Below are positions 19,790-30,650 of a stretch of 64,000 bases of DNA, piece by piece. This DNA comes from Allolobophora icterica (lineage: Eukaryota; Annelida; Clitellata; Crassiclitellata; Lumbricidae). The notes beneath the pieces were generated by a model that was given only the letters and a program-made list of their open reading frames with translations, ran no database searches and was not told where the DNA came from. Numbering within the stretch: position 1 is the stretch's first letter; each line of letters starts with the position of its first letter. The translations under genes and the position numbers were made by a program. The stretch spans positions 63,908,798 to 63,972,797 of the forward strand of contig OY744610.1 of NCBI GenBank assembly GCA_963556255.1. The letters are read 5' to 3'.

Positions 19790-21094
19790 TCATATACTAC
19801 GCCACTGGTATTCTCGTTCCATTATCCAACAATCTTTGTTATGGCACAGTGTCGTTAAATAGCAACTAACCAACCAGTTGGCATCGCAGTTGAATGGAAC
19901 CGATTTCACCTTACCTGCCTATCGATTTTATTTTGACTGAGCGCCTGTGAATGAACTGGTTCCCGCGTATTGTTTTTTTTCTGAGCGCTTTAGCAAACTC
20001 GAGATTACGATTACAACAGGTGAAGTAATTCCTAATTGGCTACAACCAATTCTCAGTTTCGGATTCGAGCCCAAACGCAGAAGTTACAGACCGATGCATT
20101 ACCAGTTGGCCACTCTGTTCCCGATGTATCCATGGAAACGACGAGGAACAACGAAAGATGGCAGAATAAGATATCGATGCTTCCATCGTCCCTTACACTA
20201 TAAACAATGAATTTCCAAACAATGAATTTCCATACAATGGGTTTCCAGACAATGGATACAAAAACAATGTTTTTCCAGTCGATACGAACGCAATTAAAGC
20301 TTGATCGATCTGCGCAAGACATTGGAGTGGCGTATATCTCAACAAACGTCAGTCTAAAACTCAGTTCATCCTGCCGTGTGCATGTATGTAGTTATCTGCG
20401 CTCTCACACATCTAGATACGCCCCTCTGCACAGTTCTGGATAAGCCAATGAGACTGTGAGCACTTACACAGAGTCAAAGTGAGTCTGTTGAGTTCTGCTG
20501 TAGAAACAAGCTCTCCTTCGATGTGCCACCAACAAGAGAGCTTTGGATTGTTACAAGAGTGCCACTTATGTTCGTTTTGGTCTGCCATTATATTCGTTGG
20601 AGCTGGGAAGTACTCTCAGTGTGTAAATACCAACTACGTACATTTATTTGGTTCGTATACTTCACTACATTGGTAAGAACGCACGTCCCATGCGTCTATG
20701 TGCGGATTTCGTTTCATATGCAGGATCGTCGCTTGTATCAAATGACTGTGGACAACGGAGATCATTTATTCGTAGCCATCGTCGCCAAATGGCTGGGATC
20801 AGGAACAGGTGATGATGATGATGATGATGACTAGCTCTCGGAATAGCACGGTTCGTAAACAGTAACCGTCTCAAACGGCGTAGCACCAATTTATGGGCAG
20901 CAATGGTGAAGAATCTCACCCTATAAACTCAGTACCATACAGTCTAGTTGTATTTTATAATGCCATGGTTCCAAAGTTCAGAAGTGCACACACGACCACA
21001 ACACAAAACTTCGATGGCGCTGAACAATTGTGATTGAAGGACTAACTCAATGTCCCTACACAGTATCCGTCTCGTTCTGCTCAATCGCTTATTC

Positions 21095-21290
21095 ATAATT
21101 ATGTCATTTCGTTCACAACTTAAGACTTATAGGCCTACCTGTTGTTTTTCAAATTCCTTATCGATTTTCGGCTGCTTCTCTGTCTTTGCCAAGTCATCAT
21201 CTTCCGGATGTTGACCGGATTAGGACTTGGTTTAGGTGCGCCATCGTGCGACGCCTTGAGCATTAGACACCGGCTAAATAGAAGTTACTA
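21095..21290 (+). mobile_element. LINE 3' end fragment
   Basis: TCGTTCACAACTTAAGACTT through CACCGGCTAAATAGAAGTTA is the 3' end of the same LINE family as at 40096. It is the insertion site of the younger RTE-like LINE at 21298. Confidence 0.6.
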
Positions 21291-21297
21291 AATGCAA

Positions 21298-21998
21298 AAA
21301 GCTGGCTTATACTTCAACATAAAGAAGACAAAAGTCATGACAACAGCAGGATGGGATACTTTTGAGATTGACGGAGAAGAAATAGAGGTGGTAGAAAGCT
21401 TCACTTTCCTGGGATCATTGGTTGAAAAAGAAGGAAAATGTGATACAGAAATAAAACGAAGGATTGCGATTGGGAAAGCTGCAATGATTGGACTGGAAAA
21501 GATATGGAAGGACAAGCATGTGAGCATAGATACAAAAAAGGCTCGTAAGAGCCCTAATCTTTCCAACGGTTTTGTATGGTTGTGAGTCGTGGACAATGAC
21601 AAAGAACATGGAGAAAAAGGTCAACGCATGTGAAATGTGGATATGGAGAAAGATGCTGAGAATATCATGGACAGAGAAAAGGACGAACGAATCAATACGA
21701 GTGGAGATTGGTGTCGAGAATGATGAGTCATTAAAACAAAAGGGGACAAGATCGAAGCTAGGATTCTTTGGTCATGTTATGCGATCTGATGGGCTAGAAT
21801 AGGAAATGATGTTGGCTTGTGGTGAGGGGATAAAAAGACGGGGTCGACCAAGGAAGAAATGGATGGATGAGATTCACGATGTAACTGGCATGAATTTGGA
21901 AGAACTAAGGGACCTGACTTCGAATAGGAAGCAATGGAGAATGTTTATCATGACGATCGCTAGAGCTCCAGGAGTTGACAGCACAAGGTGACAAGGTG
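21298..21998 (+). mobile_element. 5'-truncated LINE (RTE-like endonuclease/RT family), C-terminal part, broken
   Basis: The insert is flanked by an 8-bp duplication AAATGCAA (21290-21297 and 21999-22006) and ends in the tandem tail GACAAGGTGACAAGGTGA typical of this LINE family. It encodes the C-terminal portion of the retrotransposon protein: FEIDGEEIEVVESFTFLGSL, then YGCESWTMTK, RISWTEKRTN, FFGHVMRSDGLE, GRPRKKWMDEIHD and ARAPGVDSTR. A one-base loss in the A-run near 21533-21540 shifts the frame: reading the next frame restores LVRALIFPTVLYGCESW. A TAG at about 21800 replaces a lysine codon. The two sister blocks (about 11,185 and 53,675) lack the insert, so insertion followed duplication. 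Confidence 0.85.
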
Positions 21999-22062
21999 AA
22001 ATGCAATTACAATAATATTATATCGTCACTGCATACAATCGCTTAACTTGTTTTAGGAATTC

Positions 22063-22175
22063 CTCTGGAATCAAAGAATCTCTTAAAAGAGAAATCATCA
22101 TGGACAACGAAACGAATTTCACGATCGAATCAAAAAACGGAGGACAACTAAGAATGAGTAAAGAAACGCAATAAA
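22063..22175 (+). pseudogene. Broken copy of the upstream exon-like piece, copy 2
   Basis: It matches 11237-11350 closely (IKESLKREIIMDNETNF). CAG has become TAA right after KET, giving an in-frame stop. The SINE fragment at about 22202-22335 follows. Confidence 0.3.
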
Positions 22176-22201
22176 ACTTTCTTCCTCATCCGAAATGGCT
22201 A

Positions 22202-22335
22202 AGACTTGAAAAACAGGATTATGGGTTCGATCCTGCTCCCCTTAGACGGTTATTATGTGGGGACCTTGAGCAAGTCCTTTACTCAGAATTGCTCACTGCT
22301 ATCGATGTTAGCCTTAGGCGTTCAATAATAGCTGC
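22202..22335 (+). mobile_element. SINE fragment
   Basis: GGGTTCGATCCTGCTCCCC with body TATGTGGGGACCTTGAGCAA matches the SINE at 5800. A (TCTG) tract follows. Confidence 0.5.
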
Positions 22336-22494
22336 ATCTGTCCCTCTGTCTGTCTGTCTCTCTTTCTCTCTCTGTCTCTCTGTCTCTGAGTTAATACGTA
22401 TTATTAAATAAAGCAAACAATTGACTTAATTAAGCATGTGCGTTTCTAAAGTCGCAAAAGTTTCACCTGTCCCCCCTTCCCTTGTAATTTATAG

Positions 22495-22727
22495 ACGCCC
22501 ACCTAAGAGGTGATGACGTCAGGAGTCACGTGACCATAGGTGTTGTCTTTCTGTCGATGGCGTTTCTCTTTCTCATGCTACTCATGCTGTCTGACGTCAC
22601 GACCCTCTGGAAGGACATCCGCCAGAAAAACTGGATCTACCGGAAGTTGTACAGAGCAACTTCCGCTAAGGCGCCTACGTCCGCTGCTCCATCTGGTGTT
22701 GTCATTGGCAACGAATGGACGAAATAA
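22495..22727 (+). CDS. Exon-like ORF with one membrane segment, copy 2
   Basis: Second copy of the ORF at 11552, with the same acceptor-like TAG (22492-22494), the same frame and a stop at 22725-22727. Compared with copy 1 it has synonymous changes (for example ATC to ATA and GGC to GGT early on) and a few replacements (Thr to Ala in the hydrophobic segment, Ala to Thr after KLYRA), with no frameshift. The C-terminus ends one residue earlier (WTK-stop). The upstream exon-like piece of this copy (22065-22170) carries an in-frame stop, so the copy may be non-functional overall. Confidence 0.4.
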
Positions 22728-22848
22728 TGATCGAAGATTCGTTATTTGGAATCCGATGAAATTAAGTGACAACTGCGTAGTATATGAATAGGACATGTAT
22801 GTATGTGTAAAAATATAAGTACGTTGTGTGAGAACTCAACAGGAGTCT

Positions 22849-22851
<3 letters not shown>

Positions 22852-22889
<38 letters not shown>

Positions 22890-23122
22890 TACTTTATTTG
22901 CAATGTATTATAAGCTATAAGGCCTTGCATATAAGTACGTACAGTGTTTGTACAAGAGTATGTATGTATGTATGTATGTATGTATGTATGTATGTATGTA
23001 TGTATGTATGTATGTATGTATGTATGTATGTATGTATGTATGTATGTATGTATGTATGTATGTATGTATGTATGTATGTATGTATGTATGTATGTATGTA
23101 TGTATGTATGTATGTATGTATG
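22852..23122. repeat. (TA)n and (TATG)n microsatellites
   Basis: TA run at 22,852-22,886, unique spacer, then about 40 TATG units at 22,961-23,122. The transposon end at 23124 abuts the array. Confidence 0.95.
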
Positions 23123-23123
23123 T

Positions 23124-23985
23124 TAGGGTGGTCCCAAAAAAAGTTCATTCTAGAAACCAGGACACCCTCTCAGTTTTTTAGACCTGTCAATAGTATTATT
23201 GACATAACATTTCAGCTTCCTATTCCAACTGGAAGATGGTGCTCAATGACATATAAATATTACCATGTAGTAGTATTTGCTGTAAATCTTGATGCCGTAT
23301 AACTTGGTTAACATTTGTCATGGAGATGAGCTTGAAATAGTTTCTGTTGTGTTATCATACTTAATTACTTACTTACTGGTACTTGGAACAAAAAAGTGTA
23401 CAGTTCTTGTTGAAGGTCATGGTGTCCACTTCCTGTCTTTTTAGCTGACATGTTTTCAGAAGTGAATTTTTACATTACAATTGCTGCAGCGCTTGGCTGT
23501 GATCCTTCTGCCCTGCCACTTTGAACCATCCACAGAGTGGGTAAGAAAGCCAGGATACAGCATGCTGAAGCTGTAAGATCTGAATTTGTACCAGATTAGC
23601 CACTGGTACTACACCAGATTGGGAAAACCCTGCCTAAGATCTTTGGAGCAGGAACTGTCGACCGCTTGACAGTGCTGGTTTCAGGTGGTGGTGTGGATAA
23701 GCTCCTCTTTGTGCCAAACTTAGCCTTTGGGACAGGATGCAATGAATTCATGGTCGTTCATATTCTTCTGAAGTTGTGAAAACTCACAGTTGACAAGGTT
23801 CAAGCCTTGAGCTTTGATAAACTGTCTGTCAACACTGTGCATTTCAACGGAGTGTGTGTTCTGCTGGAAGACAAACATGCTGAGAGCTCCTGTGGTTGGC
23901 CTGCCGTCATCATGTAATCATCATTGTAATGGAATTGATTTTAGCCAAAGTATTCACCTTGTGCTGCAGTCCATCTGTTCACCAT
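23124..23985 (+). mobile_element. 5' part of a DNA transposon with decayed transposase-like gene (family not assigned)
   Basis: It begins with TTAGGGTGGTCCCAAAAAAA right after a (TATG)n tract. From about 23,480 several frames together encode a recognisable transposase-like sequence: TVDRLTVLVSGGGVDKLLFV, then GTGCNEFMVVHILLK, LSFDKLSVNTVHFNGVCVLL and LWLACRHHVIIIVME. The expected DTT-like catalytic position in LSFDKLSVNT reads DKL and stops are frequent, so it is dead. The complementary terminus TTTTTTGGACCACCCTAA occurs alone at 36354-36371. I recall related proteins in other invertebrates but cannot assign the superfamily. Confidence 0.55.
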
Positions 23986-24156
23986 AAGAGCCGTTGACGT
24001 TGGCGTAAACTTATAGTAAAGAGCGCAGATGTCTATTATCGCACTATGATACATTTAATTAAAGGTGTCTATTTGAGCGTTAGTTTTCAGAAGTATTATT
24101 GGTTTCTCATGACAAATTATTGGGACTCCCTTCGCTATATATATTCCTCTGTTTAG

Positions 24157-24490
24157 GTTCTAGGACAATCGCTTATAGGACGATTGTTCATAGGACGGTC
24201 GCTCATAGGACTATCGCTCATAGGACGATCGCTCATAGGAGCGATAGTCCTATGAGCGATCGTCCCTATGAGCGATCGTCCCTATGAGCGATCGTCCTTA
24301 TGAGCGATAGTCCTATGAGCGATCGTCCTACGGGCGATCGTCCTATGAGCAATCGTCCTATGAGCGATAGGCCTATGTGCGATCGTCCCTATGAGCGATC
24401 GTCCCTATGAGCGATAATCCTATGAGCGATCGTCCTATGAGCGATCGTCCCTATGAGCGATAATCCTATGAGCGATCGTCCTATGAGTGA
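24157..24490. repeat. Inverted minisatellite of a 16-17-bp unit (CTATGAGCGATCGTCC)
   Basis: About 5 units read ATAGGACGATCGCTC (24,157-24,240). About 15 units then read the complementary CTATGAGCGATCGTCC. The switch is at about 24,239-24,243, so the whole tract is a large imperfect inverted repeat. Units vary by single changes (GATAGTCC, GATAATCC). It lies 70 bp left of a minus-facing module and has no match elsewhere in the window. Confidence 0.9.
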
Positions 24491-24557
24491 AAGTCCGTTC
24501 ACCAGCACCGCAATGTACAAAGATATCAGCCTAGCGATTAAACGAAAATGAAGTTTA

Positions 24558-24674
24558 TATATAGCGTCGGCAATAAACGATTTAAAGGTGTTTAAGTAGC
24601 GCCTCAAATTGTACTATAACTCCGTGGTTAACGACATCTTGTGGCTGCCAGGGTTGTAAGTTGAAAACGACCTT
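24558..24674 (-). promoter_or_regulatory. Promoter-like module (A-B-C)
   Basis: TATATAGC 24558, CGATTTAAAGGTGTTTAA 24578, AACGACATCTTGTGGCTGCC 24630. CTAGCGATTAAACGAA lies at 24,532. It sits just right of the inverted minisatellite. Confidence 0.6.
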
Positions 24675-25001
24675 ATGTTGACATATGTTTTCATGCAGGA
24701 GTAGAAAATAAAAGAATAAAGAGGATTCTACTTGGATTAATCAAAAAGAGGAATCTTTCATACATCGTACATAATTTATGCTGCTGAAAGTGGAGATTAC
24801 CTGGAGAAGGATTTTATCCAAGGCACAGTTTCCAGACCAAGAGCTCAATTAAGACCTAATATGGCATGGATTGGTAACATAAATTTGAGGAATTGGTTAT
24901 CGTTTGACCATTAAGTGATAAGTTGTTTTTGTTACCGCAATTTGCTGTGGAAGATGGCCCTAGTTGACAACACAGTGATTGAAAGCGCAAAGTTATAAAT
25001 A

Positions 25002-25119
25002 TATATAGCATTGGAAAAGTGCGATTTAAAGGTGTTTAACCAGAGTCTCATAATTGTACTAAAACGCAGTGTTTAGCGACATCTTGTGGCTGCCATGGAT
25101 TGTACGTTGACATCGATCT
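25002..25119 (-). promoter_or_regulatory. Promoter-like module (A-B-C-D)
   Basis: TATATAGC 25002, GATTTAAAGGTGTTTAA 25023, TTTAGCGACATCTTGTGGCT 25072, CGTTGACATCGATCTT 25105. Spacing 23 and 47. Confidence 0.6.
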
Positions 25120-25214
25120 TACATTAACATAATTATTATGCATTCATCCAGGTGCAGAATTGGGAGGAGTGGAAGTCAAATGTGCGGTATATGGCAATTA
25201 AACGAAAATGAAGG

Positions 25215-25335
25215 TATATATAGGATCATAAAGACACGATTTAAAGGTGTTAAAGCAGAGCTCTTCGAATGTACTAGAACTCAGTGTTTAACGACATCTT
25301 GCGACTGCCACTGTTGTAGATTGACAACGACCTCA
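25215..25335 (-). promoter_or_regulatory. Promoter-like module (A-B-C-D), only about 100 bp from the previous one
   Basis: TATATATAGG 25215, GATTTAAAGGTGTTAAA 25238, AACGACATCTTGCGACTGCC 25290, ATTGACAACGACCT 25320. Any minus-strand transcript from here runs straight into the module at 25002. Confidence 0.6.
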
Positions 25336-25514
25336 TAACAATAATTATGTATTCATTCTAAACGTAGCACAAACGCGTATTTTATCGAACTTTGGATGGA
25401 TTCAAACAGTTTAATGACACGTAATAGTAACAAAGACTTTGTTGGTAGGACAAATATTAAAAATAATTTTAATTAGTTTTCTAATTTTACCTAAATAATT
25501 TTCTAAAGAATTCT

Positions 25515-25736
25515 CGTGCATATTATTCGTCCGCTTATTGCATCATGCACCAAATCACGCGATGGCTAGGTTTGTGTATGTTTAACGACCCTGTGTCATA
25601 AAATAAATGACTAACGTCGCACTCCTGCTTTCTCCAGTCTTGGGACTGGCACTATCATAGAGCGAATTGTGTGTACATTAGCAATTGAAACTTATATAGC
25701 AGTAGGCCTAGATGAATCTGTTTTAAAGTTGTCTCA
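25515..25736 (-). promoter_or_regulatory. Class II module followed by an A-B half
   Basis: TATTATTCG and imperfect hairpin CATGCACCAAATCACGCGAT (25,545), TTTAACGACCCTGTGTCATA 25,583, CTAACGTCGCACTCCTGC; then TATATAGC 25693 and TTTTAAAGTTGTCTCAAA 25721, and the (CTA)n tract. Confidence 0.4.
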
Positions 25737-25781
25737 AACAGCAGAGTAGATAGTAGTAATTTTCAGTTATAAACACCGCCG

Positions 25782-25950
<169 letters not shown>

Positions 25951-26175
25951 TACTGATACTGCTACACTCTGCAAGAATTACTTATTGGGATCAAGGTAAA
26001 AGTTCACCGGCTGGTTATTAGTCCTTCTGACAGCTGCGGCCTCATTCGACACGCATTATCAAAAACCTCGACCGCCTGAACGTTTTGATCGTCAATGATC
26101 TGGTAAGATACAAATTTTGCTCTTTAGAACTTAGTGTCAATGAAGATTATCGCTAGGGGTGAGCGTAAGAAATAT

Positions 26176-26275
26176 TTATGTATAGAAATTGAGAATCAAT
26201 TTAAAGGTGTTTAAAATCTGTTCGACAGTATTGGCTGCATTAAGTGCTTAACGTAGCGCTATTGTAGCGCTAGGT
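26176..26275 (-). promoter_or_regulatory. Promoter-like module (weak A, B, C variant)
   Basis: TTATGTATAG 26176, CAATTTAAAGGTGTTTAAAA 26198, CTTAACGTAGCGCTATTGTA 26247. Confidence 0.45.
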
Positions 26276-26540
26276 TTACTCCAATCCAATAAAAGTAAGT
26301 CTATATTTGAGTGTTCGAATAAATTGTTCTCCAGCTTGGGACGGAAACTTTAACGCAGATAGATGCGCTAGAAAAATTAACTAAATTTTGCCTTAGGTAT
26401 AAAGAGCTAAGTGATAGCTGACATTGTACGGTGAGTCTATGATGGCTAAAAATGGGCCTAAAATGCCCTACTTTCGGACTCATTGATGTTGGAACTGTGA
26501 TTCAAACATTGTAATCTTTGTGGGTATTATGTATGCCTCT

Positions 26541-26667
26541 GCCAGCCACAAGGTGTCGTTAAATACAAAAAAGAACGGTGAATATTATGGATGGATCCAG
26601 AGTTTAACGACATCTTATAGCAACAAAGGCTGTTGACGTCGACTCTCTGTTCACACCTTTAATAAGG
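26541..26667. promoter_or_regulatory. Back-to-back boxes C/C-D with plus-facing B remnant
   Basis: Plus-facing box C CCAGCCACAAGGTGTCGTTA 26542; minus-facing box C TTTAACGACATCTTATAGCA 26603; box D GCTGTTGACGTCGACTC 26629; then GTTCACACCTTTAATAAGG 26649. Confidence 0.45.
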
Positions 26668-26811
26668 TTGAACTTGACCCTACATGGAAGATGAAATATA
26701 CCTAAGGCTATGTATATTTAATTCTCTATGTAGGATCAAGTTCAATCTTTATAATATGATCCTCATTATAAGCGTGGGCAATGCAGCACACAGCAAAACC
26801 ACTCTAGTGGC

Positions 26812-27080
26812 CTATCCTCCTTTACCAAGTTCCGGACTGGCGCTGCATGAGAACGATATAGGCTGACAAGACTCTGAAAGTGACACTTCTTCGTTAGATT
26901 TTGATAACGGTAGAATAATGGCATGATTCCATTCAGTAAACAATTTTCCCTCCTCCCAGATTTCATTATAAAATATTAATAGAATTTTAAGTGCATTCTT
27001 ATTGCCCAACTCCCAACAGAACTTCATTTTTGTCTGATCTGTAATTTTAACAATAACCAATGACATGAGAAGGCGGTCTA
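26812..27080 (-). pseudogene. LINE reverse-transcriptase relic
   Basis: The minus-strand frame contains ALKILLIFYNEIWEEGKLF, TEWNHAIILPLSKS and SLSESCQPISF. This is the N-terminal RT block (F-NEIW, W--A-I-PI-K, YRPISL) of non-LTR retrotransposons. A more decayed copy of the same piece is at about 13,440-13,540 in the related block. No catalytic YADD region was seen. Confidence 0.6.
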
Positions 27081-27151
27081 TATAGACTATAGAGTTAGAA
27101 ATAGGCGAAGACATCTTGTATTTTGGGATAACCCGCTTGGCGAACACGCCA

Positions 27152-27190
27152 TATATATAGCGCTTGAGAAAATCAATTTAAAGGTGTCTT
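27152..27190 (-). promoter_or_regulatory. Module half (A-B)
   Basis: TATATATAGC 27152, CAATTTAAAGGTGTCTTC 27174. No box C. Confidence 0.45.
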
Positions 27191-27693
27191 CAAATAGTCT
27201 AAAATATTTTGCAATTACACATACATGTGTTAAATTATCGTAACAGGTTCATTGCTGCCTACATTGCTTAAGATTTCATTGTTAACATAGAGTGGTGTAA
27301 TTTGTAGTAACTAAAGGTAAATGTAAGTGTAAACGTTTCTCTATTGCGATCATGAATGAATCGGGCGAGATCCTTCACCACTGCTGGCTGTTTGAATGGG
27401 AGCCATCCTCATTTAATGTCCCCGTATACGGACCGCGTCACTGTACTCCGTGCCCTAGTTCCAGGCAGGGCCAGTCCAAAGTATGAAAAAAGAAGGAGGG
27501 TAACGCTGATAATCTTCGTTGCAAGGCAGCGTCGTTAAACTAAATCAGAAGTCAGCGGCTTTTGATGTCATACAGACCGACGGTAACCTTATGACTTGCG
27601 TGTGCGTAATCGGTAGCATCAAAAGTATGTAATGATTAATAAAAGTTAAGGTCAATGGTCCGGGTCATTACTACTGATAACGTTAGAATCTAG

Positions 27694-27733
27694 TTAGACA
27701 CCTTAAAATCGTGTAACTCTTCTGTTATATAAA
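27694..27733 (+). promoter_or_regulatory. Module half (B-A), plus-facing
   Basis: TTAGACACCTTAAAATCG 27694, TATATAAA 27726, then TCATTTTCGCTAAC. An isolated class II box C (GCGTCGTTAAAC) lies at 27,530. Confidence 0.45.
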
Positions 27734-28452
27734 TGTCATTTTCGCTAACTGCTGTTAGATTTCTTGAACAGGGTTCCCCTTTCTCATGTCTATATCTATA
27801 CACTGTGTAATTTGACCTGTTCTTTCTGCCTTCGGGCGTAATAAAGTGCTCATAATAATAAAGAGGAGAACGGAGAGTAGAGGAAGATGGATAGGAGGAG
27901 GAGGAGGGAAAAGAAGAGTAATAGGAACAGGAGGAGGAAGAAGAAGATGAAGATAATATGAGGAAGAGGAAGAGGAAGAGGAAAAGGTATATTAGGAGGA
28001 AAAGGAGGAAGAAGAAAAAAAGGAAGAGGACGAGGAAGAAGAAGAAGATCGTAGTCTTGCATAAGTGCTCAGTGATATTAACCTCGCATTAATATACGCT
28101 AGCACACTGTCGTAAGTTTCACGACAGCAACTTCGGTTACAAGAACAATATTTACTATATATAAAACACTTGATGGATAATTCAAGACTTTAATGACACC
28201 TTACGGGAACAAAAGCCGTTGACGCAAAAGCCGTTAAGATCGACAGAAATTATTTTGACTTAATATAGTCATTTTTAATACAGGACCGTTCTTCTGCATT
28301 TACTTATAAGGCGAATATCATCCAAGATTTTAACGACATTTAATGAGACGTATTAGGAAGCACTTCTGTACAATTTTCACCAAAAATTATTTTTGTTACC
28401 GCAAGTTGTAGGACGATTGACCCTGATCTAGCGATTGTATCAAAATGAAGTT

Positions 28453-28540
28453 TATATAGAATCTGAAAGATAGGATTTAAAGGTGTTTAAGCACAGCTCT
28501 GCAATTGTACTAGAACTCAGTGTTTAACTACATTTTGCGG
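28453..28540 (-). promoter_or_regulatory. Promoter-like module (A-B-C), sister of 1031
   Basis: TATATAGA 28453, GATTTAAAGGTGTTTAA 28474, TTTAACTACATTTTGCGG 28523. Box C is mutated and partly deleted. Confidence 0.5.
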
Positions 28541-28984
28541 TAAGCTGAGAACGATCTCATATTAACAAATGCATTCATGCAGAATTGGAACGGAAAGGAG
28601 AAGAATACTTGAATTAACCTAGCAGAGAAAAAAATTATGACCGTTGAAGAGAAACCAAGACTTAGTGGCCTATAGTTAAAAGGCATCTCATTTGATGTAT
28701 TCAAACAGTATTACAACACCTTATAGAATCAAATGACAGAAATTTTTTTTACAGAAATTTTTGAATAATTGTCTATCTTTTTGTAAATAATTTTAGATAC
28801 ATAATATTAGTCCGCTTATTACAACATGAACCAAACCAGGTTGGCTTGGTTCATGGTTTGGTATGTTTATTTTTAACGACGCTGTGTCATAACATAGATG
28901 ATTAGCGTCGCCCTCGTGCTATCTCCAAGGCTTTGCACTGGCTCTGTCAGAGTGCGGATTGTGTGCCCATTGGCAATTGAAATT

Positions 28985-29019
28985 TATATAGCAGTAGATG
29001 AATCTGTTTTAAAGGTGTC
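28985..29019 (-). promoter_or_regulatory. Module half (A-B), sister of 1575
   Basis: TATATAGC 28985, TTTAAAGGTGTC 29008, followed by a short triplet tract. Confidence 0.45.
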
Positions 29020-29357
29020 ACAAACATCAGAGTACATGGTAGTAATTTACAGTTATGCACATCACCCCACTATTACCACTACTACTACTACTACTGCTAC
29101 TACTACAAAACAACTATTACTACTACTATTAATATTATTATTGCACTCTGCAAGAATTATTTGACTTTGGAATATAAGGTCAAAGTTCATCGGGTGGTGA
29201 TTGGTCCTCTTGATCGTTGCTGCCTCCTTTGAAGCGCGTTATGAAAAGCCTCGATTGTAGCATACGCTTCTATGGCCAATGATCTAGTAAGATATAAATT
29301 TTTCTTTACAACCAAACGAGCATTAAAAGTCATCGATATGCGCTGCCTTAAAGAAAA

Positions 29358-29450
29358 TATATACTAAAATTGCGACTTTATTTAAAGGTGTCTAAAAAGT
29401 GCTCAACAATGTCAGCTGTATTCAGTGTTTAACGTAGATATTGTGGGCTT
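29358..29450 (-). promoter_or_regulatory. Promoter-like module (A-B-C variant), sister of 1932
   Basis: TATATA 29358, TTTAAAGGTGTCTAA 29381, TTTAACGTAGATATTGTGGG 29428. Confidence 0.45.
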
Positions 29451-29473
29451 TGTGGATATTATGTTCGGTCCTG

Positions 29474-29570
29474 GCAACCACAAGGTGTCGTTAAACACAA
29501 AATAGAAAGACGAAAAATAATGTTCTCCTTTGACACCTTTAGTCCGTTTATAATCAGCTTTTTATATATG
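29474..29570 (+). promoter_or_regulatory. Promoter-like module, plus-facing, sister of 2331
   Basis: GCAACCACAAGGTGTCGTTA 29474, TTTGACACCTTTAGTCCG 29530, TATATATG 29563. C-to-B 48. Confidence 0.55.
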
Positions 29571-30061
29571 TTTCATCTTCCTTATAGGATCAAGTTCAAT
29601 CGTCATAATCATGCTCCTAATAATAAGTGTGGGAAAAATAGAAAACAGCGAAACCAATACATGCATTCTTCTTGCCTAAGTCCAAAACATAACTCCATTT
29701 TTGTCTGCCCTGTATTTATAATAATGAACAATGAAGTCAGAAGTAGGTCTATATACAGTCAAAATAAGTTACCGAATTACGACAAGTAGCTGAGCTTAAT
29801 AATAATTCGTAGCGTTAGTGCTTAACGACATATTGCGGCTGCCAAGACCCGCTGACATCGACCATAGAACGAGTATTTTCTTTTGACTCCATACGCTTGG
29901 CGAAAATGTCAGTGATATAGTGTGTGAACAAAGCGATTTAAAGGTGTCTACACTGAGCATAAAAATATTGTGCAATTATATATACACGTGTTAATTTATC
30001 GTAGCCAAGTTCATTTCTGCCTGCTTTGCTTAAGATTTTAGTGCAAACGTACAGTGGTGTG

Positions 30062-30275
30062 ATTTAGGTCCACTCAGCCATTCATTCGCGAGATGGCGCG
30101 TTATTAAAATGAGATGTAGGACGTGATGGGCGCCTTGCATGGCTGCCGTAAACAGTTAACTTCGACTCCTGTAATAACTTGTGATCATCCGTTCATGCTG
30201 ATTTGTAATCATACTGCGTCATTTTCAGTTTGAAGATATTAAACGAAGATTATAATTATTATTATTTCTTATATT
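30062..30275 (+). mobile_element. SINE 3' part
   Basis: GGTCCACTCAGCCATTCATT, GATGGGCGCCTTGCATGGCT and TTAAACGAAGATTATAATTA match the 3' two-thirds of the SINE at 57250. It is absent from the sister block near 4480. Confidence 0.6.
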
Positions 30276-30339
30276 AAAGGTAAGTGTAAATGTAAACGTT
30301 TCTCTATGACAATCATGAATTAATCATTCATTCATCCAT

Positions 30340-30650
30340 CCATCCATCCATCTATGAATCCACCCATTCATGGATTCAGAGCAGTAATGCATTATATAGC
30401 GCCTCTTTATGGATAACTACTTAGAGACGATCCCACTCCCAGGGGGGCGGGGAGAGAAAAGTTTTCAAGTGTTTATAGAAAGTGACTACAGAATCCCCAG
30501 CTAAGACAAGACGTAGGTTCAAAAGGGAGAACACTCCAGGTGGATCCAAAGTGAGACCATCTGAGGTGGATCCAAAGGGGTGAGTGGCCTAACCACCGAA
30601 AAAGCGTGACGCTCTATTGTCGATGATTAGCTAAAAGAAACAGTAGTTGG
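30340..30650 (-). mobile_element. LINE C-terminal tail, copy 3
   Basis: Short member of the same family, with GCGCCTCTTTATGGATAACT and two GGTGGATCCAAAG units near 30,538 and 30,565. Heavily decayed. Confidence 0.5.

Larger units (their letters stand above)
18890..22800. repeat. Duplicated block D1 (sister of 51480-55050; partial third copy 9130-11830)
   Basis: LINE minisatellite tail, a plus-facing module, a conserved 19,860-20,700 spacer (TGGAAACGACGAGGAACAAC), the LINE 3' end, exon-like pieces and the membrane ORF occur in the same order in D1, D2 (51480-55050) and partly in 9130-11830. A fourth partial copy of the spacer is at 30,780-31,760. Confidence 0.85.
27830..30310. repeat. Duplicated block A2 (sister of 300-4530)
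   Basis: It contains the empty mariner site and shorter versions of the polypurine and triplet tracts. It has deletions relative to A1 (for example the 28,360 region lacks the GGCCGTTGACG box D). After 30,062 it carries a SINE that A1 lacks. Confidence 0.85.

Noticed and set aside
24157..24490. CRISPR-like array
   Set aside because: Short palindromic units without spacers, in a eukaryotic context. It is a minisatellite.
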